Source: Acidaminococcales bacterium | GTDB lineage: Bacteria > Bacillota > Negativicutes > Acidaminococcales > JAISLQ01 | Assembly: GCA_031275255.1 (NCBI GenBank) | Contig: JAISPA010000075.1 | Coordinates: forward strand, 1-15,669 | Reading direction: 5' to 3' | DNA: 15,669 nucleotides | Part shown: one piece after another, positions 8,644 through 15,669 of the stretch | How positions within the stretch are numbered: position 1 is the first letter of the stretch | Layout: every line of letters starts with the position of its first letter | The notes under the pieces: generated by a model | What the model saw: only the letters and a program-made list of their open reading frames with translations | Database searches by the model: none | What the model was told of the DNA's origin: nothing | Translations under genes and position numbers: made by a program

Positions 8644-8829
8644 CTACCAGCTTGCTTTCGTCACTCCGGGGATGGCCCCCTGATAGCTGTATTTCCGGAA
8701 ACAAATACGGCAGATGCCAAATTTGCGCATGTAAGCGTGCGGGCGGCCGCAGAGCTTGCAGCGGTTGTATTTGCGTACTTTGAATTTAGGCTCGGCTTTC
8801 CATTTTTCGATAAGCGCTGTTCTTGCCAC
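8644..8829 (-). CDS. rpsN: 30S ribosomal protein S14, short zinc (type Z) form
   Basis: S14 of the 61-residue zinc type, in the 30S head. Translated from GTG it reads [20 protein letters not shown], then two C-x2-C pairs at about 24/27 (C-K-L-C-G-R-P-H) and 40/43 (C-R-I-C-F-R), ending IPGVTKASW as in Bacillus. An in-frame ATG 27 bases upstream would give 70 residues, but that would put the ribosome binding site inside the coding region, overlap the end of rplE, and add residues absent from the family. AAGGAGGA lies seven bases before the GTG, so GTG is preferred. The zinc form is the housekeeping one; zinc-free paralogues, if any, would be elsewhere. Confidence 0.95.
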   Translation of the reverse strand: MARTALIEKWKAEPKFKVRKYNRCKLCGRPHAYMRKFGICRICFRKYSYQGAIPGVTKASW

Positions 8830-8836
8830 TACATTT

Positions 8837-8844
8837 TCCTCCTT
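8837..8844 (-). promoter_or_regulatory. Ribosome binding site that fixes the rpsN start
   Basis: Minus strand AAGGAGGA, one base after the rplE stop codon and seven bases before the GTG of rpsN. It lies downstream of the alternative ATG at 8856-8854, so it cannot serve that ATG. This is the main reason for calling a 61-residue S14. Confidence 0.85.
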
Positions 8845-8845
8845 A

Positions 8846-9403
8846 TCACGCGCCAAAAGGCATGCCGAGAAGCCGCAAAAGTTCCCTGGCTTCCTCGTCG
8901 GTCCTGGCGGTTGTAACGATCACTATATCCATGCCCCTTATTTTATCTATCTGATCGTAGTTTATTTCCGGGAAAATCAACTGCTCTTTCATGCCGAGCG
9001 CGTAATTGCCGCGCCCGTCGAAAGAAGAGGGATTGACGCCCCGAAAGTCGCGCACGCGCGGAAGCGCTATATTTATCAGTTTGTCAAGGAAATAGTACAT
9101 GCGGCTGCCCCGCAGGGTAACTTTCGCGCCGATGGACATGCCCTGGCGCAGTTTGAAAGCGGCGATGGATTTTTTGGCTTTGGTAACGACAGGTTTTTGC
9201 CCGGCGATCACCGTAAGGTCCGCAACCGCCGAATCAAGCGTTTTCGAGTTGCCGACGGCTTCGCCTACGCCCATATTGATAATTACCTTCGCCAGTTTGG
9301 GAATCTGCATGACATTTTTATAACCAAACTTATCTGTCAGGCCTTTGACCGCCTCAGACAGGTATTTTTCCTGAAGTCTTGGTTTGGACTGTGTTTCGCC
9401 CAT
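8846..9403 (-). CDS. rplE: 50S ribosomal protein L5
   Basis: L5 (185 residues) binds 5S rRNA together with L18 and contacts the P-site tRNA. Seen: [20 protein letters not shown], the motif [17 protein letters not shown] (about 33-49), [19 protein letters not shown], and near the end [20 protein letters not shown]. The N-terminus has about six extra residues (MGETQSKP) relative to common forms, but AAGGAGG placed about nine bases before this ATG supports the start. rpsN follows after 16 bases, its ribosome binding site lying immediately behind the L5 TGA. Confidence 0.98.
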   Translation of the reverse strand: MGETQSKPRLQEKYLSEAVKGLTDKFGYKNVMQIPKLAKVIINMGVGEAVGNSKTLDSAVADLTVIAGQKPVVTKAKKSIAAFKLRQGMSIGAKVTLRGSRMYYFLDKLINIALPRVRDFRGVNPSSFDGRGNYALGMKEQLIFPEINYDQIDKIRGMDIVIVTTARTDEEARELLRLLGMPFGA

Positions 9404-9429
9404 TAAACGGCGCCTCCTTTCAAAGAGAT

Positions 9430-9756
9430 TTATTTATCAATATTTTCCCCGCATTTTTTACAGGCGCGGACAAATTTACCATCGGCAAGCTGATTTTTCT
9501 TGATACGGGTAGCTTTTTTGCAAGACGGGCATATAAGCATGACATTTGAGGACGCGACCGGCGCTTCTTTGACAACGATGCCGCCCTGGGCGTTCTTTTG
9601 ATTGGGCTTGGTATGGCGTTTGACTTTGTTGACCCCTTCGACGACCACGCGCATATTCTTGGGCTGCGCCTCAATTATCTTCCCTTCCCGGCCTTTGTCT
9701 TTGCCGGCCAGGACGAGGACTTTATCGTCTTTTTTCACATGCAGTTTATTGGCCAT
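9430..9756 (-). CDS. rplX: 50S ribosomal protein L24, four-Cys form
   Basis: L24 (108 residues) is an assembly initiator bound to the 5' region of 23S rRNA, near the tunnel exit. The KOW fold is shown by [20 protein letters not shown] (about 5-24) and [20 protein letters not shown] (about 41-60). The C-terminal part carries two C-x2-C pairs, Cys76/Cys79 and Cys99/Cys102 (C-P-S-C and C-K-K-C), which could bind a metal ion; Bacillus subtilis L24 lacks them, while some other Firmicutes seem to keep them. Metal binding is inferred from spacing only. ATG start behind GGAGG. Confidence 0.97.
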   Translation of the reverse strand: MANKLHVKKDDKVLVLAGKDKGREGKIIEAQPKNMRVVVEGVNKVKRHTKPNQKNAQGGIVVKEAPVASSNVMLICPSCKKATRIKKNQLADGKFVRACKKCGENIDK

Positions 9757-9790
9757 GCCTTGACACCTCCTTTGGTTAAAATCCCTGTTC

Positions 9791-10159
9791 TCAAAGCACC
9801 TCGGGCGCCAGGGAAATGATTTTCATGAAGTCTTTGTCGCGCAGTTCGCGGGCGACCGGCCCGAATATGCGCGTGCCGCGCGGGGTTTTGTCTTCCTTTA
9901 TAACCACCGCGGCGTTTTCGTCAAACCTGATGTAGGAGCCGTCCGTCCGGCGCAGCCCTTTATTGGAACGCACCACGACGGCTTTGACCACGTCGCCTTT
10001 TTTAACAACGCCGCCGGGCGATGCGTCTTTTACGGCACAAACTATGATGTCGCCGATATTGGCATACCGGCGGAAGGAGCCGCCGAGCACGCGAATACAC
10101 ATGACTTTTTTCGCGCCGGTATTGTCCGCGACATTGAGGATTGTCTGCTGTTGGATCAT
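9791..10159 (-). CDS. rplN: 50S ribosomal protein L14
   Basis: L14 (122 residues, exactly the common length) lies at the subunit interface and forms bridges with 16S rRNA. It is also the binding site for the silencing factor RsfS in other bacteria. Signatures: [39 protein letters not shown], and the C-terminal [23 protein letters not shown] start behind AAGGAGGG. By the classical naming it opens the spc block, but nothing in the 36-base gap looks like a promoter. Confidence 0.98.
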   Translation of the reverse strand: MIQQQTILNVADNTGAKKVMCIRVLGGSFRRYANIGDIIVCAVKDASPGGVVKKGDVVKAVVVRSNKGLRRTDGSYIRFDENAAVVIKEDKTPRGTRIFGPVARELRDKDFMKIISLAPEVL

Positions 10160-10195
10160 AGCCTTATCCCTCCTTAAAAATCAGCGCCAACCGCC

Positions 10196-10456
10196 TCATT
10201 TCGCTTTTTCGATGATTTTTACCACCCGCCAGCGTTTGTCTTTGGACAGAGGGCGGGTTTGCATAAGTTCTACAATATCGCCGATATGGCTTTCATTGTT
10301 TTCATCATGCGCTTTAAATTTAACTGTTTTTTTCACGGCTTTATGATAAAGCGGATGCCGCACAACGCGCTCAATCGCGACCACGACCGTCTTGTTCATC
10401 TTGTCGCTGACAACCTTGCCGACGCGCGTCAGCCTGTTGTTTCTTTCTTCAGACAC
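10196..10456 (-). CDS. rpsQ: 30S ribosomal protein S17
   Basis: S17 (86 residues) is an OB-fold primary 16S rRNA-binding protein. Recognised by [39 protein letters not shown] and the motif [22 protein letters not shown] start, with AAGGAGG about 8 bases upstream; the preceding triplets hold an in-frame stop, and no better ATG exists before the conserved part. It closes the S10 block by the classical naming, although only 36 bases separate it from rplN and no terminator is visible. Confidence 0.97.
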   Translation of the reverse strand: MSEERNNRLTRVGKVVSDKMNKTVVVAIERVVRHPLYHKAVKKTVKFKAHDENNESHIGDIVELMQTRPLSKDKRWRVVKIIEKAK

Positions 10457-10491
10457 TTAAAATCCTCCTTTTCAGACGCCGCCTGGCGGCT

Positions 10492-10686
10492 TTATCCTTC
10501 CAGTTCCCTTTGACGCTGCAGCGTCTTTATCCTGGCAATAGATTTTTTTACGTCCTTTATGCGCATTACATTGTCCAACTGTCCGGTTGCGGCCTGAAAT
10601 CTCAGATTAAAAAGTTCGTCCTTCAGCCCGGCTAATTTCTGGTCAAGTTCGCCGGCGGTCAAATCACGTATCTCCTGTATCTTCAT
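10492..10686 (-). CDS. rpmC: 50S ribosomal protein L29
   Basis: L29 (64 residues) is a two-helix protein at the tunnel exit, next to L23. The pattern [20 protein letters not shown] then [14 protein letters not shown] and a Lys/Arg-rich second helix is typical. The start is set by TAATG overlap with rplP, with GGTGAGG just upstream. rpsQ follows after 35 bases. Normal length; nothing unusual. Confidence 0.96.
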   Translation of the reverse strand: MKIQEIRDLTAGELDQKLAGLKDELFNLRFQAATGQLDNVMRIKDVKKSIARIKTLQRQRELEG

Positions 10687-11147
10687 TATGCCTCACCACC
10701 CGCTTCTTCTGATTGCGCGGCAGCCGCGGCGTTTTCCAAATCAGCCTTGCTCACGAATTTGGCCGCGATCGGCAGCTTGTTGGCCGCCAGGCGCATAGCT
10801 TCCTTGGCTTCCTCGATTGAAACGCCGGCCATTTCAAACATTACCCGGCCAGGCTTGACGACCGCCACCCAGTATTCCGGCGACCCTTTGCCGCTGCCCA
10901 TACGGGTCTCCGCCGGTTTGGCCGTTACCGGTTTGTCAGGGAATATTTTAATCCATACCTGTCCGCCGCGTTTTATATAACGGGTCATGGCGATACGGGC
11001 GGCTTCTATCTGGCGGTTGGTTATCCACGACGGCTCAAGGGCCACCAGCCCGTATTCCCCGTGGCTGATCGTGTTGCCGCGGTTGGCTTTGCCTTTCATC
11101 CGGCCGCGAAATTGTTTCCTGTATTTTGTCCTTTTCGGCAATAACAT
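10686..11147 (-). CDS. rplP: 50S ribosomal protein L16
   Basis: L16 (153 residues) is a late-assembling protein near the A-site tRNA elbow. Recognised by [55 protein letters not shown] and [18 protein letters not shown]. The family body ends near residue 135; the remainder is an Ala- and Glu-rich tail ([14 protein letters not shown] at the very end), longer than the usual 137-144 residues. ATG start shares one base with the rpsC stop, and its own TAA shares one base with the rpmC ATG, so three genes form a coupled string. The ribosome binding site is modest (GGGGG). Confidence 0.97.
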   Translation of the reverse strand: MLLPKRTKYRKQFRGRMKGKANRGNTISHGEYGLVALEPSWITNRQIEAARIAMTRYIKRGGQVWIKIFPDKPVTAKPAETRMGSGKGSPEYWVAVVKPGRVMFEMAGVSIEEAKEAMRLAANKLPIAAKFVSKADLENAAAAAQSEEAGGEA

Positions 11148-11824
11148 TATTTATCGCCCCCTTCCGCGCGGGGAACGGCTTTTTCAACCGGTTTTCCTTC
11201 CGGCAGGATCTCGCCCTTATATATCCAGACCTTTACGCCGATCCGCCCGTAAGTAGTATGGGCCTCGGCCGTGCCGTAGTCAATGTCCGCCCTTAAAGTG
11301 TGCAGCGGTATGCTGCCTTCCCGGTAACCTTCGCTGCGGGCGATTTCCGCGCCGCCCAAACGCCCGCCTACCTGCACTTTTATTCCTTTGGCGCCTATGC
11401 GCATGGTGCGGGTAACCGACTGTTTCATGGCGCGCCGGAAAGCTATGCGCCGCTCCAGCTGCGCGGCGATGTTTTCCGCCACCAGCACGGCGTTAAGATC
11501 GGGCTGCTTTATCTCCTGGATGTTTATGTCAACCTGGCTGTCGGTAAACTGCCTGATCTCTTTTTTAAGGGCTTCAATGTTCGAGCCGCTGCGGCCGATA
11601 ACCATGCCCGGTTTGGCGGTGTGGACAGTAACGCGCGTGCGGTTGGCGGCGCGTTCTATTTCAACACGGGCTATCCCGGTGGCAAAAAGTTTGTTTTTGA
11701 CAAATTCGCGGATTTTTATGTCTTCAAGCAAGAATTTTTCATAATCCTTATCGGCGTACCATTTGGAATCCCAGCTTTTGATAATGCCAACTCTAAGCCC
11801 ATGTGGATTTACCTTTTGACCCAC
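11147..11824 (-). CDS. rpsC: 30S ribosomal protein S3
   Basis: S3 (225 residues) sits at the mRNA entry channel and contributes to the ribosomal helicase activity with S4 and S5. N-terminus [20 protein letters not shown] is diagnostic; a KH domain follows, with its loop [12 protein letters not shown] at about 73-84; the C-terminal domain has [20 protein letters not shown] and [14 protein letters not shown]. The start is GTG, spaced about 10 bases from AAGGAGGG. The C-terminal TAA overlaps the rplP ATG by one base, implying coupling. Confidence 0.98.
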   Translation of the reverse strand: MGQKVNPHGLRVGIIKSWDSKWYADKDYEKFLLEDIKIREFVKNKLFATGIARVEIERAANRTRVTVHTAKPGMVIGRSGSNIEALKKEIRQFTDSQVDINIQEIKQPDLNAVLVAENIAAQLERRIAFRRAMKQSVTRTMRIGAKGIKVQVGGRLGGAEIARSEGYREGSIPLHTLRADIDYGTAEAHTTYGRIGVKVWIYKGEILPEGKPVEKAVPRAEGGDK

Positions 11825-11851
11825 TGTTTTTTTCCCTCCTTCGCGCTGAAT

Positions 11852-12184
11852 TTATTTTTCTTTCACCATCACCGTAACATGGCTGGACCTTTTGAGTATC
11901 TTGAACGCCTGCCCGCGCGAGCGCGGGTGTATGCGCTTGATCGTCGGGCCGCTGTCAACGTAGATTGTTGAAACAAAAAGTTCGTCAACATTCATGTCGT
12001 AATTATGTTCGGCGTTGGCCACCGCGGATTTGAGCACTTTTTCGATGACTTCCGACGCCACTTTCGGAGTGTGCTGCAAAATCGCGAACGCCTCGCCGAT
12101 TGATTTGCCGCGGATAAGATCAGCTACTATGCGTACCTTGCGCGGCGCTATGCGGATATATTTCGCTATCGCCTTAGCTTCCAA
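11852..12184 (-). CDS. rplV: 50S ribosomal protein L22
   Basis: L22 (110 residues) binds all 23S rRNA domains and lines the exit tunnel with a long beta-hairpin. Seen: [20 protein letters not shown] (about 7-26), [13 protein letters not shown] (about 52-64), and the hairpin arms [20 protein letters not shown] then [17 protein letters not shown]. The start is TTG, with AAGGGGAG six bases before it; no in-frame ATG precedes the conserved region, so TTG is favoured. Macrolide-resistance changes in other bacteria map to the hairpin tip; nothing unusual is visible here. Confidence 0.96.
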   Translation of the reverse strand: MEAKAIAKYIRIAPRKVRIVADLIRGKSIGEAFAILQHTPKVASEVIEKVLKSAVANAEHNYDMNVDELFVSTIYVDSGPTIKRIHPRSRGQAFKILKRSSHVTVMVKEK

Positions 12185-12201
12185 AGTCAGCTCCCCTTTC
12201 T

Positions 12202-12474
12202 TTACTTCGCGCCGGAGGTTTTCGCGTGGCCTTTGTAGGTACGGGTAGGCGCGAATTCACCTAGTTTATGCCCCACCATGTCCTCGGTTACATAAATCGG
12301 CACATGTTTCCTGCCGTCATGCACGGCAATGGTATGCCCGACGAAACCGGGCAGTATGGTGGAACTGCGCGACCATGTTTTTACTACTTTTTTATCGTTG
12401 GCGTCATTGAGCGCGCTTATTTTTTTCAAAAGGCTCTCTTGGACGTAAGGTCCTTTTTTGATCGATCTGGACAC
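12202..12474 (-). CDS. rpsS: 30S ribosomal protein S19
   Basis: S19 (90 residues) lies in the 30S head, pairs with S13 and contacts the A-site tRNA region. Clear by [18 protein letters not shown] at the N-terminus and [18 protein letters not shown] then [18 protein letters not shown]. The start codon is GTG: no ATG fits, and AGGAGG lies eight bases upstream. The C-terminal [13 protein letters not shown] is also typical. Slightly basic, normal length. rplV follows after 17 bases. Confidence 0.97.
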   Translation of the reverse strand: MSRSIKKGPYVQESLLKKISALNDANDKKVVKTWSRSSTILPGFVGHTIAVHDGRKHVPIYVTEDMVGHKLGEFAPTRTYKGHAKTSGAK

Positions 12475-12499
12475 TTAATTGGCCTCCTTTTCTGCCCGG

Positions 12500-13330
12500 T
12501 TATTTGGTCCGGCGTTTGACGATCAAACGGTCGGAAGGTTTGTTTTTCCTGCGGGTACGGGTGCCGAAAGCGCATTTGCCCCAAGGGGTAACCGGATGCT
12601 TGCGCCCGACCGGCGAACGGCCTTCGCCGCCGCCGTGCGGATGATCGCACGGATTCATTACGACGCCCCGGTTGGCCGGACGGATACCCAGCCAGCGGGA
12701 ACGCCCCGCTTTGCCGAGGGTAATGTTCTCGTGTTCAAGATTGCCCACCTGCCCAATCGTGGCGCGGCAATTGATGTGTACTTTTCTGAGTTCGCCCGAG
12801 GGCATGCGCAAAAGGGCGTGATCGCCTTCTTTGGCCATAAGCTGCGCCCCTGCGCCGGCGGAACGGGCCAGCTGCCCGCCTTTGCCGATTTTCAATTCTA
12901 TATTGTGTACAAGCGTCCCCAAAGGTATGTTCTTTAAGGGCAGGGCGTTGCCTGTCTTGATGTCGGCGTCCGGCCCGCTTACCACCACGTCGCCTGTTTT
13001 AAGCCCGTTGGGGGCAAGGATGTAACGCTTCTCGCCGTCTTTGTAAAAAAGCAATGCGATCCGGCAGGTCCTGTTCGGATCATACTCAATTGTCGCTACT
13101 TTGGCCGGCACGCCGTCTTTCAGGCGTTTGAAGTCGATTATCCGGTAAAGTCTTTTGTGCCCGCCGCCGCGGTGCCTGACCGTCAGACGGCCCTGATTGT
13201 TGCGCCCGGCCTTTTTGCAAAGCCGGCTGGTCAGCGAGCGCTCCGGCTTGTCGGTCGTGAGTTCCTCAAAAGAAGCAACTGTCATAAACCTGCGGCCGGG
13301 AGAGTACGGTTTGAATGATTTTACTGGCAT
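12500..13330 (-). CDS. rplB: 50S ribosomal protein L2
   Basis: L2 (276 residues) is one of the most conserved large-subunit proteins, needed for subunit association and peptidyl transferase activity. Seen: [15 protein letters not shown] at the N-terminus, [19 protein letters not shown] (about 42-60), the SH3-like core, and the functional C-terminal motif [12 protein letters not shown] (about 226-237) with its conserved histidines. Cys228 stands where many bacteria have Val or Asn, an accepted variation. The C-terminus is strongly basic, as expected. ATG start behind AAGGAGGG. rpsS follows after 25 bases. Confidence 0.98.
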   Translation of the reverse strand: MPVKSFKPYSPGRRFMTVASFEELTTDKPERSLTSRLCKKAGRNNQGRLTVRHRGGGHKRLYRIIDFKRLKDGVPAKVATIEYDPNRTCRIALLFYKDGEKRYILAPNGLKTGDVVVSGPDADIKTGNALPLKNIPLGTLVHNIELKIGKGGQLARSAGAGAQLMAKEGDHALLRMPSGELRKVHINCRATIGQVGNLEHENITLGKAGRSRWLGIRPANRGVVMNPCDHPHGGGEGRSPVGRKHPVTPWGKCAFGTRTRRKNKPSDRLIVKRRTK

Positions 13331-13363
13331 TTTTTTCCCTCCTTCATCAAACGTCAGGCAATA

Positions 13364-13654
13364 TTACAGCCCTTCAAAAAATCCTATGGTCTGGCCTGGC
13401 GCCAGTTTTACTATCGCCTTTTTATAGTCAGGGCGCCGGCCCGAGTGCTTGCCCATTTTTTTGATCTTGCCCATGACGCGCATGGTGTTGACCGCCAGTA
13501 CCTTTACTTTAAAAATTTCTTCCACCGCCTGCCTGATTTCTATTTTGTTGGCGGTCATGGCCACTTTGAAAGTGTATTTGTTCTCTTGCATCATTTGCGC
13601 TGTTTTTTCCGTGATCAGGGGGCGCAAAAGGACGTCGCGGGGATTTGCCGCCAT
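13364..13654 (-). CDS. rplW: 50S ribosomal protein L23
   Basis: L23 (96 residues) surrounds the exit of the peptide tunnel and is the docking site for trigger factor and the signal recognition particle. Recognised by [19 protein letters not shown] at the N-terminus, the middle motif [20 protein letters not shown], and the basic [17 protein letters not shown] near the end. The start is fixed by TAATG overlap with rplD and a GGAGG just inside the end of rplD. Normal length, no oddities. rplB follows after 33 bases. Confidence 0.97.
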   Translation of the reverse strand: MAANPRDVLLRPLITEKTAQMMQENKYTFKVAMTANKIEIRQAVEEIFKVKVLAVNTMRVMGKIKKMGKHSGRRPDYKKAIVKLAPGQTIGFFEGL

Positions 13655-14283
13655 TATGCGAGCACCTCCTCTATTTTCGCTATGGCGTCTTTGTCCAGCA
13701 GCACTTTCTGCGCGTTCAAAAGATCGTATACGTTGAGAAAGCTGTTTGACAGGGTTTTTACGCCCGGGATGTTCCGGGCCGATTTTACCATGTTGACGTC
13801 AAGGCCGTTGGTTATGATCAGGGCTTTGCCCGCTCCCGCGCCAAAGCCGCCGAGCATTTTGACCGCGTCTTTGGTCTTGGGCTGGGTGAAAGCGAGGCCT
13901 TCCACTACTATCAGTTCCCCGGCCGCCACCTTATCGGAGAGCGCGCAGCGGATTGCCAGCCGCCTGGCTTTTCTCGGCATGGACTGTTTGTAGGAACGCG
14001 GCTTTGGCCCGAAAACCGTGCCGCCGCCCACCCATAAGGGTGAGCGTATGCTGCCGGCGCGGGCGCGCCCTGTGCCTTTTTGCCGCCAGGGTTTTCTGCC
14101 GCCGCCCCGTACGTGGCCGCGCGTCTTGGTAGAGGCGTTGCCCTGCCGCCACGAGGCCATCTGCATGACCACCGCCTGATGCACTACCGCTTCATTCATG
14201 GACACTCCAAATATTTGATCAAGCAATTCTATCTCTTCGCCGGTTGGATTACCGGCGATGTCGTATACCGCAATTTTAGGCAT
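13654..14283 (-). CDS. rplD: 50S ribosomal protein L4
   Basis: L4 (209 residues) binds 23S rRNA with a globular domain and sends a long loop to the wall of the peptide exit tunnel, next to L22. The loop is recognisable as the Arg/Gly-rich stretch [20 protein letters not shown] (about 54-73), followed by [16 protein letters not shown]. In E. coli L4 is also the autogenous repressor of the S10 operon; whether it binds the leader before rpsJ here is unknown. ATG start behind AAGGAGG. Its TAA overlaps the rplW ATG by one base (TAATG), so the two are probably translationally coupled. Confidence 0.97.
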   Translation of the reverse strand: MPKIAVYDIAGNPTGEEIELLDQIFGVSMNEAVVHQAVVMQMASWRQGNASTKTRGHVRGGGRKPWRQKGTGRARAGSIRSPLWVGGGTVFGPKPRSYKQSMPRKARRLAIRCALSDKVAAGELIVVEGLAFTQPKTKDAVKMLGGFGAGAGKALIITNGLDVNMVKSARNIPGVKTLSNSFLNVYDLLNAQKVLLDKDAIAKIEEVLA

Positions 14284-14313
14284 TTAAGCTTCCTCCTTTC
14301 TTAAACCGGCGGA

Positions 14314-14955
14314 TCACTTGCCCGGTTTGACCGTATTTCTTACAACAATGAAGCCGCCTTTCGGGCCTGGCACCGCGCCTTTGATCAGCATGAGGCCGCG
14401 TTCCTTGTCAATCCTCACCACCGTCAGGCGCTGGACGGTTACCTTGGCGCCGCCCATGCGTCCGGGCAGCTTTTTGCCTTTGAACACCTTGCCGCCTGGC
14501 CCGGACATTCTCGGGCCGATGGAACCCGGCTCGCGGTGTGATTTGGAACCGTGGGACATCAGCCCGCGGTGAAAATTGTGGCGTTTGATGCCGCCGGCAA
14601 ACCCTTTGCCTTTGGATACGCCTGTTACGTCTATCAAGTCGCCTGCGGCGAATATATCAACGCTTATTTCCTGTCCGGCCTGATATTCGGCCGGGCCGGG
14701 CAAACGCAATTCTCTGATGAAACGCACCGGCTGCGCTCCTGATTTATCAAAATGCCCCTGCATCGGTTTTGTAACATGTTTTTTGCGTTTGGGGCCGAAC
14801 CCTACCTGCAGCGCGTTGTAACCGTCATTTTCGGCCGTCTTTACCTGCAGCACGCGGCATGGAGCCGCATCCAGCACCGTTACCGGCAAAAGCCGGCCTT
14901 CATCGGTAAATATCTGTGTCATGCCAAGTTTTTTCGCCAAAATACCTTTTGCCAT
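14314..14955 (-). CDS. rplC: 50S ribosomal protein L3
   Basis: L3 (213 residues) is an early-assembling 23S rRNA-binding protein whose central extension reaches towards the peptidyl transferase centre. Seen: the N-terminus [17 protein letters not shown], the signature [17 protein letters not shown] (about 112-128), then [14 protein letters not shown] and [14 protein letters not shown] (about 134-169). Between the last two lies P-R-M-S-G-P-G-G, in the loop that points to the catalytic centre; this loop varies among bacteria and is often a site of antibiotic-tolerance changes. ATG start with AAGGAGG about 8 bases upstream. rplD follows after 30 bases. Confidence 0.98.
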   Translation of the reverse strand: MAKGILAKKLGMTQIFTDEGRLLPVTVLDAAPCRVLQVKTAENDGYNALQVGFGPKRKKHVTKPMQGHFDKSGAQPVRFIRELRLPGPAEYQAGQEISVDIFAAGDLIDVTGVSKGKGFAGGIKRHNFHRGLMSHGSKSHREPGSIGPRMSGPGGKVFKGKKLPGRMGGAKVTVQRLTVVRIDKERGLMLIKGAVPGPKGGFIVVRNTVKPGK

Positions 14956-14969
14956 AGAGAGCCCCTCCT

Positions 14970-15281
14970 TTACAGTTTGATTTCAACGTCCACGCCTGCG
15001 GGCAGATCAAGGCGCATAAGCGCGTCGGCCGTCCTGGGCGTAGGCTCCAGTATGTCGATAAGCCGTTTATGCGTGCGCATCTCAAACTGTTCGCGCGAGT
15101 CTTTGTTGACGTGCGGCGAGCGTAAAATCGTGAAAACATTTTTTTCGGTGGGTAAAGGAATGGGACCGCAGACTAAAGCCCCGGTGCGTTTGGCGGTGTC
15201 CACTATCCTGAAGGAACTTTGATCAAGGGTTTTGTAGTCGTACCCTTTCAAGCGTATGCGGATCTTTTTTTGTTTTGACAT
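14970..15281 (-). CDS. rpsJ: 30S ribosomal protein S10
   Basis: S10 (103 residues, normal length) sits in the head of the 30S subunit. In many bacteria, as NusE with NusB, it also takes part in transcription antitermination. The N-terminus [18 protein letters not shown], the stretch [20 protein letters not shown] and the C-terminal [12 protein letters not shown] are clear family signatures. ATG start, preceded by AAGGAGG about 10 bases away and by a small inverted repeat. It is the first gene of the S10 block and follows the long leader, so any control acting in that leader would act here first. rplC follows after 14 bases, with its ribosome binding site directly abutting the rpsJ TAA. Confidence 0.98.
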   Translation of the reverse strand: MSKQKKIRIRLKGYDYKTLDQSSFRIVDTAKRTGALVCGPIPLPTEKNVFTILRSPHVNKDSREQFEMRTHKRLIDILEPTPRTADALMRLDLPAGVDVEIKL

Positions 15282-15435
15282 TTACAATACTCCTCCTTGT
15301 CGCCCGGTTTCAAACCGGACATACTCTGCGGAAATTCCCCCGGCGCGGCCGGGCCACCTCCCGCGTCATCGCTTTTTTTCATTTTCCCGGCGGACATTGC
15401 CGGGGCGGGTTGAACGGGACTTCATTCAGCGGAAG

Positions 15436-15441
15436 ATTGTA
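15436..15441 (-). promoter_or_regulatory. Possible -10 element for the S10 block
   Basis: The minus strand reads TACAAT here, one mismatch from the TATAAT consensus, about 155 bases before the rpsJ start. No convincing -35 hexamer lies 16-18 bases upstream (TGGGAC is the nearest and is poor). The placement between the tuf hairpin and the later leader hairpins is sensible, but a 6-base match alone is weak. Confidence 0.22.
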
Positions 15442-15518
15442 TTCCGGTCGAATGCCCGTCCCATATGGGAAAGCCATGCTTGCCCGAGCGGGCTGGTTCC
15501 GTGTTAAAACAATCCGGC

Positions 15519-15540
15519 GAGGGGCAAGTCCTTGCCCCTC
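15519..15540 (-). terminator. Terminator-like hairpin after tuf
   Basis: A perfect 10-base inverted repeat (GAGGGGCAAG and CTTGCCCCTC) separated by two bases, starting 13 bases after the tuf stop on the minus strand. In practice it gives a 9-bp stem with a 4-base loop. The flanks CGGC and GCCG could extend the stem below an internal loop. The T-rich stretch (ATTGTTTT) comes after GCCGG, not directly after the short stem, so it fits a terminator only if the extended stem forms. Read-through into rpsJ or an RNA-processing role is also possible. Confidence 0.55.
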
Positions 15541-15553
15541 ACACAATTTGCCG

Positions 15554-15669
15554 TTACTGATTGATCGCGGCGACCACGCCGGAACCTACCGTACGGCCGC
15601 CCTCGCGGATCGCAAAACGCAGCTTCTCCTCTACCGCGATCGGCGTTATCAACTCTATATCAGTCGAGA
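15554..15669 (-). CDS. tuf: Elongation factor Tu, C-terminal end (partial)
   Basis: The last 37 codons of EF-Tu, ending in TAA; the rest lies beyond the window. EF-Tu is the GTPase that carries aminoacyl-tRNA to the ribosomal A site. The visible part is the end of beta-barrel domain 3, recognised by [15 protein letters not shown] followed by [14 protein letters not shown], the family's highly conserved C-terminus. The final residues AAINQ are not especially conserved. tuf closing the str operon just before rpsJ is the usual arrangement in Firmicutes and many other bacteria. The 272-base gap and the hairpin after the stop suggest that tuf and the S10 block are at least partly separate transcription units. 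Confidence 0.96.
   Translation of the reverse strand, partial: STDIELITPIAVEEKLRFAIREGGRTVGSGVVAAINQ

Larger units (their letters stand above)
15282..15553 (-). promoter_or_regulatory. tuf-rpsJ intergenic leader of the S10 block
   Basis: 272 bases with no supportable gene. In transcription order it holds the terminator-like hairpin at 15540-15519, then inverted repeats at 15493-15482 (GCCCG/CGGGC), 15470-15459 (TCCCATATGGGA), 15404-15386 (CCCGGC/GCCGGG, 7-base loop), 15353-15339 (CCCGGC/GCCGGG, 3-base loop) and 15318-15304 (CCGGTTT/AAACCGG). The last sits just upstream of the rpsJ ribosome binding site AAGGAGG. This density exceeds that of nearly all other gaps in the window. In E. coli the S10 leader binds protein L4 to control the operon; a comparable role here is inference only. 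Confidence 0.5.

Noticed and set aside
15386..15404. Intrinsic terminator before rpsJ
   Set aside because: On the minus strand the stem is followed by an A-rich stretch, not T; the T run is on the plus strand where no gene ends.

Overview
This is a dense ribosomal-protein locus from a bacterium of the Firmicutes type, and every supported gene lies on the minus strand. Transcription runs from high to low coordinates: the 3' end of tuf, then rpsJ-rplC-rplD-rplW-rplB-rpsS-rplV-rpsC-rplP-rpmC-rpsQ (S10 block), rplN-rplX-rplE-rpsN-rpsH-rplF-rplR-rpsE-rpmD-rplO-secY (spc block), and adk-map-infA-rpmJ-rpsM-rpsK-rpsD-rpoA-rplQ (alpha block). This is the fused S10-spc-alpha order with adk, map and infA inside it, as in Firmicutes. 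The short zinc-binding S14, the 37-residue zinc L36, the zinc-type LID of adenylate kinase and strong AAGGAGG ribosome binding sites fit that group. The moderately GC-rich codon use and the unusual S4 N-terminus (a single Cys in a K-R-C-R-S-L-G context) suggest Negativicutes. That last step is inference from remembered family sequences, not a search.

Layout: 15554-15669 is the C-terminal end of EF-Tu. 15282-15553 is a 272-base non-coding leader carrying a terminator-like hairpin just after tuf and a series of short inverted repeats before rpsJ. From 15281 to 160 there are 31 complete genes with gaps of 0 to 79 bases. Several junctions are translationally coupled: TAATG at rplD/rplW, rpsC/rplP and rplP/rpmC, ATGA at rpmD/rplO, a zero-base junction at rplO/secY, and a 14-base overlap at adk/map. 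Two internal gaps stand out: rplF-rplR (79 bases, three inverted repeats) and rpsD-rpoA (61 bases). 1-159 is non-coding 3' sequence after rplQ with no clear terminator. No other gene-free stretch is as long as 300 bases.

The genes supply ribosomal proteins of both subunits, an initiation factor (IF-1), the RNA polymerase alpha subunit, the protein-export channel (SecY), N-terminal Met removal (MetAP) and adenylate balance (Adk): a coordinated growth-rate locus. There are no mobile elements, CRISPR arrays, tRNAs, rRNAs or broken genes. I did not find a new biological system. The points worth a second look are regulatory (the leader before rpsJ and the rplF-rplR gap), start-codon choices (11 of 31 visible starts are GTG or TTG), and small protein features (four-Cys L24, C-terminal tails on L16 and L30, and the S4 N-terminus).
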